Shown piece by piece: positions 33,930-45,853 of a stretch of DNA of 64,000 nucleotides. Location of the stretch: NCBI RefSeq assembly GCF_004963255.1, contig NZ_SUGA01000026.1, positions 18,995-82,994 of the forward strand, in the 5' to 3' direction. The first letter of the stretch is position 1; each line of letters begins with the position of its first letter. The DNA is from Mesorhizobium sp. Its GTDB lineage: Bacteria > Pseudomonadota > Alphaproteobacteria > Rhizobiales > Rhizobiaceae. The translations under genes were made by a program, and so were the position numbers. Under the pieces are notes generated by a model, which was given only the letters and a program-made list of their open reading frames with translations, was not told the DNA's origin and did no database searches.

Positions 33930-35192
33930 GTGAAATTTGTTCCCGCGTTCCTGGCGTTGGCTGCCGTCATCCTGCTGGGCGCTGTCCAGGCGCGAGCCGT
34001 GGAGCTGTCGATCGTGTCGGGCGACACCGGCAACGGCATCAAGGTGCTGCGCGAGATCCTCGACCTCTATGAGAAAAAGAGCGGCAACAAGGTCGGCATC
34101 GTCGTCATCCCGCCCTCGACCACCGACCAGTTCGGCCAATACCGGCTCTGGCTTGCCGCCGGCAGCAGCGATATCGACGTCTACCAGACCGACGTCATCT
34201 GGGCGCCGCAGCTGGCCAGCCAGCTGGTCGACCTGACCGAGGCGACCAGGGATGTGGTGGCTAAGCATTTCCCATCGATCATCCAATCGCAGACGGTCAA
34301 CGGCAGGCTGGTCGCGCTGCCGATCTTCACCGACGCGCCGGCGCTCTATTACCGCAAGGATCTGCTCGACAAATATGGCTTGAAGGTGCCGACAACCTGG
34401 CAGGAATTGCAGGACACCGCGAAGCGCGTCATGGACAGGGAGCGGGCGGCCGGCAACAAGGACCTCTGGGGCTATGTCTTCCAGGGCAATGCCTATGAGG
34501 GGCTGACCTGCAACGCGCTCGAATGGGTGATGTCGAATGGCGGCGGCGGGATCATCGAGCCGGACGGCCGCATCTCCATCAACAATCCGAAGGCGGCCGC
34601 GGCGCTCGAGAGGGTCAAGGGCTGGATCGGCACCATCGCGCCGCCGGGCGCGCTCGCCTATCAGGAGGAGGAAACGCGGGGCGTCTGGCAGACCGGCAAT
34701 GCGGTCTTCATGCGCAACTGGCCATATGCCTATGCGCTCGGCAACAGCGAGAATTCGCCGATCAAGGGCAAGTTCGACGTGGCGCCGCTGCCGGCCGGCG
34801 AAGGCGGGCATCCGGTCGCGACGCTGGGCGGCTGGAACCTTGCCGTGTCCAAATATTCGAAACATCCGGATGCCGCGATCGATCTGGTCAAGTTCATCGC
34901 GTCGCCCGAGATGCAGAAATACCGGACGCTGAAGACGTCCAACCTGCCGACCATCGCGGCGCTCTATGACGACCCCGACATCGCCAGGCAGCAGCCGATC
35001 GTGCCGCGCTGGAAAGAGATCTTCCTCAACGCGCAGCCGCGTCCCTCGGCGACCGCCAGGATCAAATACAACGAGGCATCGAGCCAGTTCTGGACCGCCG
35101 TCCACAACACGATCTCCGGGAACGGCACCGCCGCCGACAATCTGGCCGATATCGAGGCGCGGCTGACCAGGCTGAAGGGCAAGGGCTGGTGA
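33930..35192 (+). CDS. Sugar ABC transporter substrate-binding protein, ThuE-like
   Basis: 420 residues from a GTG at 33930 behind GAGGGAGG. The signal peptide ends VQARA. It is a cluster B (family 1) extracellular solute-binding protein: ELSIVSGDTGNG, YRLWLAAGSSDIDVYQTDVIWAPQLA, ALYYRKDLLDKYGL..P.TW.EL, and GGWNLAVSKYSKHPDAA. The wording closely recalls the trehalose/maltose binder ThuE of Sinorhizobium, so an alpha-disaccharide is the likely ligand. It overlaps the first permease gene by 4 bases. Confidence 0.87.
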   Translation: MKFVPAFLALAAVILLGAVQARAVELSIVSGDTGNGIKVLREILDLYEKKSGNKVGIVVIPPSTTDQFGQYRLWLAAGSSDIDVYQTDVIWAPQLASQLVDLTEATRDVVAKHFPSIIQSQTVNGRLVALPIFTDAPALYYRKDLLDKYGLKVPTTWQELQDTAKRVMDRERAAGNKDLWGYVFQGNAYEGLTCNALEWVMSNGGGGIIEPDGRISINNPKAAAALERVKGWIGTIAPPGALAYQEEETRGVWQTGNAVFMRNWPYAYALGNSENSPIKGKFDVAPLPAGEGGHPVATLGGWNLAVSKYSKHPDAAIDLVKFIASPEMQKYRTLKTSNLPTIAALYDDPDIARQQPIVPRWKEIFLNAQPRPSATARIKYNEASSQFWTAVHNTISGNGTAADNLADIEARLTRLKGKGW

Positions 35193-36130
35193 GCGCGGCA
35201 CGGCGATCGCCGCTGATGCGCCGGCGCGTGCGCACGGCTTGGCTGTTTTTGGCGCCGATGCTCTTCGTGCTCGCCATCGTCGCCGGCTGGCCGTTCCTGC
35301 GCACGGTCTATTACGGCTTCACCGATGCGTCGCTGGCCGATCTCGACGCGCGGCAATGGGTGGGCTTCGACAATTATTTCTCGGTGCTCACCCTGCCGAG
35401 CGGCCGGGTCCTCTATGACGGGCTGCTGGTCGATCCGGTCTGGTGGCGGGCGGTGTGGAACACGGTGCGCTTCGCCGTGGTTTCGGTGGCCTGCGAGACG
35501 GCGCTCGGCATGATCGTCGCACTGGCGCTCAACGCCGAATTCAAGGGGCGCGGCATCGTGCGCGCCGCGATCCTCGTCCCCTGGGCGATCCCGACCATCG
35601 TCTCGGCCAAGATGTGGCAGTGGATGCTCAACGATCAGTTCGGCATCATCAATGTCGTGCTGCTCAATCTCGGCCTGATCGACAGCAAGATCGCCTGGAC
35701 CGCCAGCGCCGACACCGCGATGGTCGCGGTGCTGATCGTCGATATCTGGAAGTCGACGCCGTTCATGGCGCTGCTGATCCTGGCGGCGCTGCAGATGCTG
35801 CCGCGCGAGATCCTGGAAGTGGCGAAGCTCGACGGCGCCAACCCCTGGCAGATCTTCTGGCGCGTGACCCTGCCGCTGATCCGCCCGGCGGTGATGGTGG
35901 CGGTGATTTTTCGCGCGCTCGATGCGCTGCGCATCTTCGACCTGATCTATGTGCTGACGCCCAACAACGTCCAGACCAAGTCGATGTCGATCTTCGCGCG
36001 CGAGAACCTGTTCGAGTTCGACAAGTTCGCCTATGGCTCGGCCGCCTCGACGCTGCTGTTCCTGATCATCGGCCTGCTCACCATCGCCTATATCCGGCTT
36101 GGACGGCTGAGTTTCGAGGGAGGGCGCTGA
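35189..36130 (+). CDS. Sugar ABC transporter permease (MalF type)
   Basis: 313 residues, starting at a GTG that overlaps the binding-protein stop. It has six hydrophobic helices. The binding-protein-dependent transport EAA loop reads MLPREILEVAKLDGANPWQIFWRVTLPLIRP. The N-terminus has a typical FL.PML....F.......FT region. It forms the membrane channel with the next gene. The pairing with a ThuE-like binder suggests ThuF. Confidence 0.9.
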   Translation: MSAARRSPLMRRRVRTAWLFLAPMLFVLAIVAGWPFLRTVYYGFTDASLADLDARQWVGFDNYFSVLTLPSGRVLYDGLLVDPVWWRAVWNTVRFAVVSVACETALGMIVALALNAEFKGRGIVRAAILVPWAIPTIVSAKMWQWMLNDQFGIINVVLLNLGLIDSKIAWTASADTAMVAVLIVDIWKSTPFMALLILAALQMLPREILEVAKLDGANPWQIFWRVTLPLIRPAVMVAVIFRALDALRIFDLIYVLTPNNVQTKSMSIFARENLFEFDKFAYGSAASTLLFLIIGLLTIAYIRLGRLSFEGGR

Positions 36131-36131
36131 G

Positions 36132-36956
36132 GTGAAAATGCTGAAGCGCGCCGCCTTCTATCTGCTGCTGCTGGCGATCGTCTTGGTCGCGGTGTTTCCG
36201 TTCTACTACGCCATCATCACCAGCCTGAAATCGGGGACCGAGCTGTTCCAGGCTAACCTTTGGCCGCATTCGTTCAGCCTCGCCAATTACCGCAACGTGC
36301 TGACGGAAGGTCCCTTCCTGCGCAATCTTTTCAATTCGCTGATCGTCTCCGGCGCGGTCGTGGCGGTCTCGCTGCTGCTCGGCGTCACCGCGGCCTATGC
36401 GCTGGCGCGGATCCGTTTCCGCGGGCGCTCGGCGCTGATGCTCGCCATCCTGTCGGTGTCGATGTTTCCGCAGGTCGCGGCATTGGCCGGGCTGTTCGAG
36501 ATCGTCAGGGCGCTGCATCTCTACAATTCGCTGTTGGCACTCATCCTGTCCTACATGATCTTCACGCTGCCGTTCACGGTGTGGGTGCTCACCACCTTCG
36601 TGCGCGACCTGCCGGTCGAGATCGAGGAGGCGGCGATCCTCGACGGCGCCGGGCCGTGGACCATCTTGACGCGCATCTTCCTGCCGCTGCTATGGCCGGC
36701 GCTCGCCACAACCGGGTTGCTCGCCTTTATCAGCGCCTGGAACGAGTTCCTGTTCGCGCTCACCTTCACCTCCACCAACACGCAGCGCACCGTGCCGGTG
36801 GCGATCGCGCTTCTCTCCGGCAATTCGCAATTCGAGATCCCCTGGGGCAACATCATGGCCGCCTCGGTGATTGTCACCGTGCCGCTGGTGGCGCTGGTGC
36901 TGATCTTCCAGCGCCGCATCGTCTCCGGCCTCACCGCCGGCGGGGTGAAGGGCTAG
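36132..36956 (+). CDS. Sugar ABC transporter permease (MalG type)
   Basis: 274 residues from the GTG at 36132; an ATG at 36138 would remove only two residues. The EAA loop is DLPVEIEEAAILDGAGPWTILTRIFLPLLWP, and the MalG-type C-terminus ends in VALVLIFQRRIVSGLTAGGVKG. It likely pairs with the MalF-type permease. No ATPase (MalK/ThuK) gene follows, because the next gene is on the opposite strand. Its TAG stop and that of the convergent phage-type gene share the same CTAG (36953-36956). Confidence 0.9.
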   Translation: MKMLKRAAFYLLLLAIVLVAVFPFYYAIITSLKSGTELFQANLWPHSFSLANYRNVLTEGPFLRNLFNSLIVSGAVVAVSLLLGVTAAYALARIRFRGRSALMLAILSVSMFPQVAALAGLFEIVRALHLYNSLLALILSYMIFTLPFTVWVLTTFVRDLPVEIEEAAILDGAGPWTILTRIFLPLLWPALATTGLLAFISAWNEFLFALTFTSTNTQRTVPVAIALLSGNSQFEIPWGNIMAASVIVTVPLVALVLIFQRRIVSGLTAGGVKG

Positions 36957-37291
36957 ATGTCGGGCGCGTTGCCAACCTTCTTCTTCATCTCCAGTGCCCA
37001 GGCGCGCCCTTCATCGCCGCCCCACAGCAGCCAGGCGATGTAGCCGGCCGATGGATTGTCTTCGTTGCCATAATTCCTGCCCTTCTTGTCGACCTCGTGG
37101 CGAGCGAAATAGCTGACCATGCGCCGGATGGTCGAGGGCGACAGGTTCCTGCGGTTCTTGAGCTCGGTGGCGCGGGCGACGCCGATCTCGGTGCCGCCGC
37201 GGCCGAACTGCTGGCGCAGCCTGAGGCCCTTGGCGGCGTTGTCGGCAACGATCTGCGGGCAGCGCAGGTCGATCTCGTCGCTGTCGGTCAT
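36953..37291 (-). CDS. Phage-type small protein (isolated)
   Basis: 112 residues from the ATG at 37291. The text GVARATELKNRRNLSPSTIRRM, followed by SYFARHEVDKKGRN....PSAGYIAWLLWGGDEGRAWA, matches a segment I associate with phage head/protease-region proteins and their bacterial homologues, where a helical module precedes a Trp-Gly-Gly-Asp tail. No other phage gene is near. It is either a domesticated fragment or a chromosomal family of unknown role. Its stop codon overlaps the permease stop tail to tail. Confidence 0.6.
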   Translation of the reverse strand: MTDSDEIDLRCPQIVADNAAKGLRLRQQFGRGGTEIGVARATELKNRRNLSPSTIRRMVSYFARHEVDKKGRNYGNEDNPSAGYIAWLLWGGDEGRAWALEMKKKVGNAPDI

Positions 37292-37444
37292 TTTTGCTCC
37301 CCGTTCCCGAGTGGTTCTAGCTGACGCGAAGCAATGCGGCAAAGCGGGGCTGGTTCCTGCATGCCCTTTCGACGGCCTTTTAAGCAACCCTGGCGCCAAT
37401 CTCGCGTTGGGGAAGGCGGAGGGGCTGTTTTGGAGAGTTTTGAG

Positions 37445-38005
37445 ATGAAAACGCTGCTGCCCCTGGTCGCCGTCGCGCTTCTTGCCGGCGCGCCCGCCGC
37501 GTTCGCCCAATCAAACGACACCAACACAGACGCTGTGGGACCGATGGTGACCGACAACAAGGTCGATACCCAGACCTTCGTCACGACCGTGCCGAATGCC
37601 AATATGTTCGAGATCGAATCGAGCAAGCTGGCACAAGAGAAGTCGGCTTCGGCCGACGTCAAGGCTTTCGCCGCCGATATGATCAAGGACCACACCAAGG
37701 CCGGCGAGGACTTCAAGGCCGCGCTCAGCCAGGGCCAGACCACCGCGTCGATCAAGCCCGCTGGCCCGGCGCTGCAGCCTAAGGAGCAGCAGATGCTCGA
37801 CGAATTGAAGGGCGTGAGCGGCAAGGATTTCGACGCCAAATACATCAAGATGCAGACCGACGCGCATAAGGAAGCCGTCGCGCTGTTTTCCACCTACGCC
37901 AATTCCGGCGACGACCCGGCGATGAAGGAATTCGCCAAGAAAACGCTGCCGGTGCTGAAGATGCACGAGAAGCACGTGAAGGACCTGGCGGTCGCGCATC
38001 AGTGA
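37445..38005 (+). CDS. DUF4142 periplasmic protein
   Basis: 186 residues from the ATG at 37445. The signal peptide ends AAFA/QS. The mature helical domain has F(E)IESSKLA(Q)EKSASADVKAFAADMIKDHTKA and later YIKMQTDAHKEAVALFSTYA, then LPVLKMHEKHV.DL, the DUF4142 (ferritin-like four-helix) pattern. Homologues are stress-associated and of unproven function. It lies just upstream of a palindromic repeat that may terminate its transcript. Confidence 0.87.
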   Translation: MKTLLPLVAVALLAGAPAAFAQSNDTNTDAVGPMVTDNKVDTQTFVTTVPNANMFEIESSKLAQEKSASADVKAFAADMIKDHTKAGEDFKAALSQGQTTASIKPAGPALQPKEQQMLDELKGVSGKDFDAKYIKMQTDAHKEAVALFSTYANSGDDPAMKEFAKKTLPVLKMHEKHVKDLAVAHQ

Positions 38006-38012
38006 GGCTTTG

Positions 38013-38216
38013 CCTTCTCCCCCTGTGGGAGAAGGTGGATCGGCGCGCTAGCGCCGAGACGGATGAGGGGTGCTGGAAGGAACGAGACGACAGCCATTGC
38101 GCGCCTTCCGGCGTCGATGGGAAGGGTGCGTGTGAACGGACGTCTCACTCCGCTGGAACACCCCTCATCCGTCTCGGCGCTGCGCGCCGATCCACCTTCC
38201 CCCACAAGGGGGGAAG
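38013..38216. repeat. 204-bp palindromic intergenic element, rhizobial type
   Basis: Two long arms (38013-38071 and 38159-38216) are near-complete inverted repeats of each other, starting with CTTCTCCCCCTGTGGGAGAA and continuing through GGTGGATCGGCGCGC. The terminal CCCCCCTTGTGGGGG motif is shared with the element at 9727-9929, and the total length is nearly identical. The central 90 bases are not paired. Confidence 0.8.
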
Positions 38217-38275
38217 GGAAGGCTGGCGTTCCCTCGCCGCCGCGATAAGCTCCTCCGCAAATCAGGAGGACCACC

Positions 38276-38668
38276 ATGGACCAGGAAATCATCGAAGTGC
38301 CCGTGATGTCGGCAAAGGTACGCGCACTTGGCCTGCCGTGCTCGACGGCGGTGCGGGCCAACGGCTTCGTGTTCATCTCGGCGACGCCGCCGGTCGACAT
38401 GGTGACCGGAGAGATGGTGCGCGGCGACATCGAGACCCAGACCGAGGCGTCGCTGAAGGCGCTGAAACACTGCCTGGAAGCGGCCGGCACGACACTCGAC
38501 AAGGTGGTGATGGTGCGCATCTACGCCGTCAATTCCGGCTTCTACAACGCCATCAACCGGGTCTATGCGAGGTATTTTGCCACCAACCCGCCGGCGCGCA
38601 GTTTCGTGCCGGTGGCGTCATGGCCGATGGAATTCGATATCGAGATAGAGTGCGTGGCGGTGGCTTGA
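38276..38668 (+). CDS. RidA/YjgF-family protein
   Basis: 130 residues, the family length. Landmarks are GFVFISATPPVDMVTGEMV.GDIE.QTE..LK.L...LE.AG..LDKVVMVR.Y, and the terminal ARSFVPVASWPMEFDIEIE. The arginine in PPARSFV corresponds to the 2-imino acid-binding arginine of RidA. It deaminates reactive enamine/imine intermediates. A GGAGG site lies 8 bases upstream. Single gene. Confidence 0.88.
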   Translation: MDQEIIEVPVMSAKVRALGLPCSTAVRANGFVFISATPPVDMVTGEMVRGDIETQTEASLKALKHCLEAAGTTLDKVVMVRIYAVNSGFYNAINRVYARYFATNPPARSFVPVASWPMEFDIEIECVAVA

Positions 38669-38758
38669 GGGTTCTTCCGCTCAAGCTGACACAGCAATGG
38701 CCCTAGGATGGTTAGCAAATCGCTGGCGAAAGCGCGCTATTTGAAAAAATAGGCTCAG

Positions 38759-39937
38759 TCAAAATATTTTAGACGAGAGTAGAGCTGCGGCGGCTCCAAC
38801 TATGGCTGCAATAATAACTGTATAGTTAGCCCTACTACTTTCATGTCTGCTACGTAGAATGGAGATTATGCTGAGATACCTCTCAAGTGGAACGGATCCT
38901 ATTTCGGAGAGACGATCTTCTATATTTGACTTGTTGATAATCTCTCCAAATGATTTTTCAATGTACGAAAGTTTCTCCTTATATCCAGATAGCATTCTCT
39001 CAAGATTGATCATTATCTTTTCAATTTCAATTGAAATATCATATATCTCTGGGTCTCCACCTACTATCATTCTTTTGATTTTATCCCGTAAAGACTCTTT
39101 ATTTATCGTTTTTTCTATCTTATCAGAAATCAATGAGAAGTCATTGTGGAATCTTACTCGGTCTATTGAAGCTTCGTAAAAGATAGAAAACTCCTCATTT
39201 AATCGATATCTAACAATTTCTTTTACATCGCTTTCTTCAATTACATCGGGGACGACAATAGTCATTTGATCGTAACCCCGTTTTTCTTTTATAGATATAT
39301 CGAGTGTCCTGCCATTTGTCTTCCTAACCACAAAATTAGTGTGGAATGGCGAGGGGCCAGTCATCTGAAATTTGATTGCCTTACTTTCGGGATTCGAGCT
39401 CTTTAAATGCTTCCACAAGATCGACACTGCCGTGGAGGGGGATGGCTCGTCAGCGTCGAGCCAGACATACGTTACGGGTATATCTTCTGAATAGTCTATC
39501 TCGACGACGAAGTTTTCGTTGGCAGTTGGCTCGCGCCAAGAAAGTATGTATTCTTTTTGAACTCTTTTAGGGACATGTATCTCAAATCTTATTAAACAAT
39601 TTCTCACGTACGGGTAAATTATTTCTGATTCATATATGTTTTCAGTTATATTTTCTGGGCGCTCTTCGGCAAATACGGATGTTATATCGCTGCTATCTAT
39701 CTCAAAGTTGACAACAAGCTTATCTGAAAGAAAGTATTCCTTCAAATCTTGAAAATATTTTTCACGAGTTATTTCGTTAGCTGGTCGTAGGCTGGCAAAA
39801 TGGAAGCAACCTATTCCAAAAGTTAGATATGGCTTATCTTCTTGCCGCTCCGGTGCCGATTTCGTTGTCTTTTGCAAAGCGCCTTTGGCTCTAGTCTTGG
39901 GAACGCTAGCGGCACTTTCAGTTTTGCGTCTTTCCAT
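38759..39937 (-). CDS. AT-rich orphan protein with C-terminal membrane anchor
   Basis: 392 residues from the ATG at 39937, which has GGGGGA 5 bases upstream; a TTG at 39958 is also in frame. Base composition is unlike the surroundings: 39001-39060 has 18 G+C of 60, while 40561-40620 in carB has 39 of 60. Residues 1-35 are basic and low complexity. About 40-260 is a beta-rich soluble region (GIGCFHFASLRP, FEIHVPKRVQKEY, TVVP). About 300-345 is a probable coiled coil (EIEKIMINLERMLSGYKEKL), and 370-390 is a single hydrophobic helix at the very end. This is a horizontally acquired gene. I recognise no family. Tail-anchored topology is inference. Confidence 0.75.
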   Translation of the reverse strand: MERRKTESAASVPKTRAKGALQKTTKSAPERQEDKPYLTFGIGCFHFASLRPANEITREKYFQDLKEYFLSDKLVVNFEIDSSDITSVFAEERPENITENIYESEIIYPYVRNCLIRFEIHVPKRVQKEYILSWREPTANENFVVEIDYSEDIPVTYVWLDADEPSPSTAVSILWKHLKSSNPESKAIKFQMTGPSPFHTNFVVRKTNGRTLDISIKEKRGYDQMTIVVPDVIEESDVKEIVRYRLNEEFSIFYEASIDRVRFHNDFSLISDKIEKTINKESLRDKIKRMIVGGDPEIYDISIEIEKIMINLERMLSGYKEKLSYIEKSFGEIINKSNIEDRLSEIGSVPLERYLSIISILRSRHESSRANYTVIIAAIVGAAAALLSSKIF

Positions 39938-40113
39938 CTGTTCCCCCTGAACAGACAACAGACTACGAAGTAGCAGAAAATAATCAAGTGTCGTGGTTCT
40001 GAAACAATGACGGCGCCGATGCTATCTTCTTAATTGACGCATAAACCTTGCCTTGCGGAGGAGGCGCGGCACCTTCTCGCCCGCCAGCCTTCTCCGCGAG
40101 GGTTAACCTGGCC

Positions 40114-43617
<3,504 letters not shown>

Positions 43618-43757
43618 ATTCGAAAAATCCGTTCGGCGAGCGGCTTGCACGAAAAACCGGGACGGGGGAGGTCCCGGCCGGTTGTGCTTGCGATTCTGGT
43701 ATCAGGCTAGGAGGGCCTTATAGGGAAGAGTTTTGCGGGATGTAACCCCGAAAATGA

Positions 43758-43858
43758 AGGGGAGTAGGGGAGTAGGGGAGTAGGGCAGTAGGGCAGTAGG
43801 GCAGTAGGTGCTTTCTTCCCCCTACTGCCTTATTCCCTTACTGCCCTACTCCCCTAAT
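43758..43858. repeat. Inverted array of 8-bp tandem repeats
   Basis: The left side (43758-43808) has three GGGGAGTA-type and three GGGCAGTA-type octamers in tandem. The right side (43816-43858) holds about five complementary octamers (CTACTGCC, TTATTCCC, TTACTGCC, CTACTCCC, CTAATCGC). The two sides could fold into one long imperfect hairpin. It begins exactly at the stop of the SH3-like gene and lies upstream of carB. Confidence 0.75.
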
Positions 43859-44657
43859 CGCCCAGCGCCAGCTGATCCGTGATCTCGAAACGCTCTGAAA
43901 CGCCGATCCGGATCATGTTGAGCGTGCCTTCGCGGGTGAAGCGGAATTCTTCGGGCGAATCCGAGCTGCTCGGCTGGCCGCCATGGAAGGTGATGATGCG
44001 CACACCGCCATCCGGCCAAGTCACCGTGACATCGCTGTCGCCATCCTTGCGCGCGACAGTCACCGCGCAGCGGGTCATCGGCTGGCCGATGTGGCGCGCG
44101 CAGGGAATGCCGCCGGCCGCGTCCGGGGCAGGGCCATCGGATTCGGTGCTCGCCGAGGTCACGAAAGCGAGACCGTAGGCATCCAGCATGGCGGTCCTGA
44201 CGATCTCGGTCGCGGAAGGCGGGTCCGCCGGCTCGCCCCCGCCCAGGCGCGCCGCTATATCAGGCTGCGGTTCTTCGAGAGGTGGCTGGGGCGCGGCAGC
44301 CGCATCCGCCGGCGCGGCGCTGTCTTCAGGGGGCGACGCTGGATTATTGGGGCTGAGATAGCGGGCGGGCGCCCAGCCGGTTATGTGGGCGTCCTGCGTG
44401 TCCTCGACCTTGCACCAAGGATAATTGTTGACGGTCTTGCAGCCGAAATTCTTGACGGCCGAGCCGTTGGGCAGGCGGGCTTCGATCTTTCCGCCCGCTG
44501 AAGCGGTGGCGCGAATGTTGAGCAGATCATCCGGCGCGAGGCCGCCGATGATGGAGATGATTGTGCCGGGCGCATCCTGAGCCAAGGCCGGGAGAGCGGC
44601 CAGACACAAAGGAGCGGCGATCAGCAGCGACGATCGGAGCGTGACTTTGCGCTTCAT
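43854..44657 (-). CDS. Secreted SH3-domain-like protein
   Basis: 267 residues from the ATG at 44657, which starts a good signal peptide (LLIAAPLCLAALPALA). A start at 44702 adds a non-signal extension. Residues about 30-95 form a bacterial SH3-like domain (LLNIRATASAGGKIEARLPNG and C.TVNNYPWCKVEDTQDAHITGWAPARYL). A Pro/Ala linker follows (about 95-140). The C-terminal domain contains cysteines and a DVTVTWPDGGVR...FHGG region of unknown fold. It is likely a periplasmic wall-binding protein. Its 3' end abuts the octamer array. Confidence 0.8.
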   Translation of the reverse strand: MKRKVTLRSSLLIAAPLCLAALPALAQDAPGTIISIIGGLAPDDLLNIRATASAGGKIEARLPNGSAVKNFGCKTVNNYPWCKVEDTQDAHITGWAPARYLSPNNPASPPEDSAAPADAAAAPQPPLEEPQPDIAARLGGGEPADPPSATEIVRTAMLDAYGLAFVTSASTESDGPAPDAAGGIPCARHIGQPMTRCAVTVARKDGDSDVTVTWPDGGVRIITFHGGQPSSSDSPEEFRFTREGTLNMIRIGVSERFEITDQLALGD

Positions 44658-44732
44658 CCCTCGGCCATAAGCAATGCACTTCAATCGTGGCGCTCGAAAC
44701 AAGCTCTGCTTAATCCTGGATATGAGCTTCGC

Positions 44733-45491
44733 TCAATCCTTCATAAAACCGGTCCGCAGCGCTCGCGCCCATTCCGGCCTTCCCGCTTGTTCGGCCTGCT
44801 TTGCGGCGGCTTCATGGTCGTAGTCGACGGCGATGCTCTCGAAGCGGCTGGGACTGCCGTCCTTGCCAAGCTCGACGATGCCGTAGCGGGCGTGCGGCGA
44901 GCCTTGCTCCGAGACATGCGCCGGCGGCGTGTCGTCGTCATAGGCCGGGCAGCCGACGCTGCCGGGATTGAAGATGACCTGACCGCCGGGGATGCGGATG
45001 AGCTCGTTGCGGTGGCTGTGGCCGCACAGCACAAGGCGGCATGCGGGATCGAGCGGCTTCAGCCGGCGCCTGATCGCCTCAAGCGGCGCGCGCACCAACT
45101 GGCCGTCGACAATGGCGTCGGCGAGATATTTCTCATCATGGTCCGGCCGGGCGTGGAAGGCGGTGACGCCGGGTGCGATCTCCAATGTCAGCGGCAGGGC
45201 GAGCAAGGCCTGGCGCTGCGCCGGAGTCAGCCGTTCCTGGGCGTAGCGATCGGAAGGCCACATGGTTTCGTCGGCCGTGTCCTGCGCGACGCGTCGGTCG
45301 TGGTTGCCGCGCACCGTCGGCAGGTTCAGCGTCTGCAGCCGTTCCATCGTCTCGCGCGGCCAGAGCGGGCCGGAGACGCAGTCGCCGAGATCGACGGTGA
45401 TGTCGGCGCCGCCGCGCCGGTTCAGATCGTCGAGCACGGCATCTAATGCCAGGAGGTTGCCATGGATGTCGGCGAGAACGGCGATGCGCAT
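44733..45491 (-). CDS. Metallophosphoesterase (YfcE/MPP-type)
   Basis: 252 residues from the ATG at 45491; an upstream frame to 45872 reads out of frame through the ArsR gene and is rejected. Dinuclear metal motifs are in order: ADIHGNLLAL, LGDCVSGPLWP, GNHDRR, CGHSHRNEL and GSVGCP. Such enzymes act on phosphodiesters or nucleotides in the cytoplasm. It starts 5 bases after the ArsR-type gene stop, so the two form a probable operon. The physiological substrate is unknown. Confidence 0.88.
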   Translation of the reverse strand: MRIAVLADIHGNLLALDAVLDDLNRRGGADITVDLGDCVSGPLWPRETMERLQTLNLPTVRGNHDRRVAQDTADETMWPSDRYAQERLTPAQRQALLALPLTLEIAPGVTAFHARPDHDEKYLADAIVDGQLVRAPLEAIRRRLKPLDPACRLVLCGHSHRNELIRIPGGQVIFNPGSVGCPAYDDDTPPAHVSEQGSPHARYGIVELGKDGSPSRFESIAVDYDHEAAAKQAEQAGRPEWARALRTGFMKD

Positions 45492-45496
45492 GCTGT

Positions 45497-45853
45497 TCAG
45501 GCCGAAACCTCGACTTCGGCGGTGCCGACCGCCGGCAGGTCCTTGTCGCCGTCGGCCGCGGCGATCACGCTGTCGAGCAGGCCTGGAAAACGCCTGTCGA
45601 GGTCGTCGCGGCGCAGCGTGATCAGCCGGCTGGTGCCGACCGCTTCGCTGCGGGTGACGCCCGCTTCGCGCAGCTTGGCCAAGTGGTAGCTGAGATTGGT
45701 CTTGGAGGCGAGGTCGAGGAACTTGCTGCAGTTCATCGGCACGCCTTCCTTGCGAGCCAGATAGCGCACGATGGAAAGCCGGGTCGGGTCGCCGAGCACG
45801 GCAAGCACGATCGGCAGGCTGATCTGGTCGGCGGTTGGATGGGGCAGGCTCAT
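45497..45853 (-). CDS. ArsR-family transcriptional regulator
   Basis: 118 residues from the ATG at 45853; a TTG two codons earlier is possible. Winged HTH is clear: LPIVLAVLGDPTRLSIVRYLA, then CSKFLDLASKTNLSYHLAKLREAGVTRSEAVGTSRLITLRRDDLDRRFPGLL. There is no classical metal-binding ELCVC motif in the alpha-3 helix; a single Cys is at NCSKF. It is divergent from the MFS gene at 46047 across a dyad, and heads the metallophosphoesterase operon. Confidence 0.88.
   Translation of the reverse strand: MSLPHPTADQISLPIVLAVLGDPTRLSIVRYLARKEGVPMNCSKFLDLASKTNLSYHLAKLREAGVTRSEAVGTSRLITLRRDDLDRRFPGLLDSVIAAADGDKDLPAVGTAEVEVSA

Noticed and set aside
36953..37291. Prophage island
   Set aside because: Only one phage-type gene is present. 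Neighbours are sugar-transport and DUF4142 genes with normal composition, and there is no integrase or attachment site.
38669..40113. tRNA-type attachment site flanking the AT-rich gene
   Set aside because: No tRNA gene or direct repeat could be found on either side, so the mode of acquisition stays open.
43758..43858. Possible CRISPR array
   Set aside because: Repeats are 8 bases long without unique spacers, and the second half is the reverse complement of the first. There are no cas genes.
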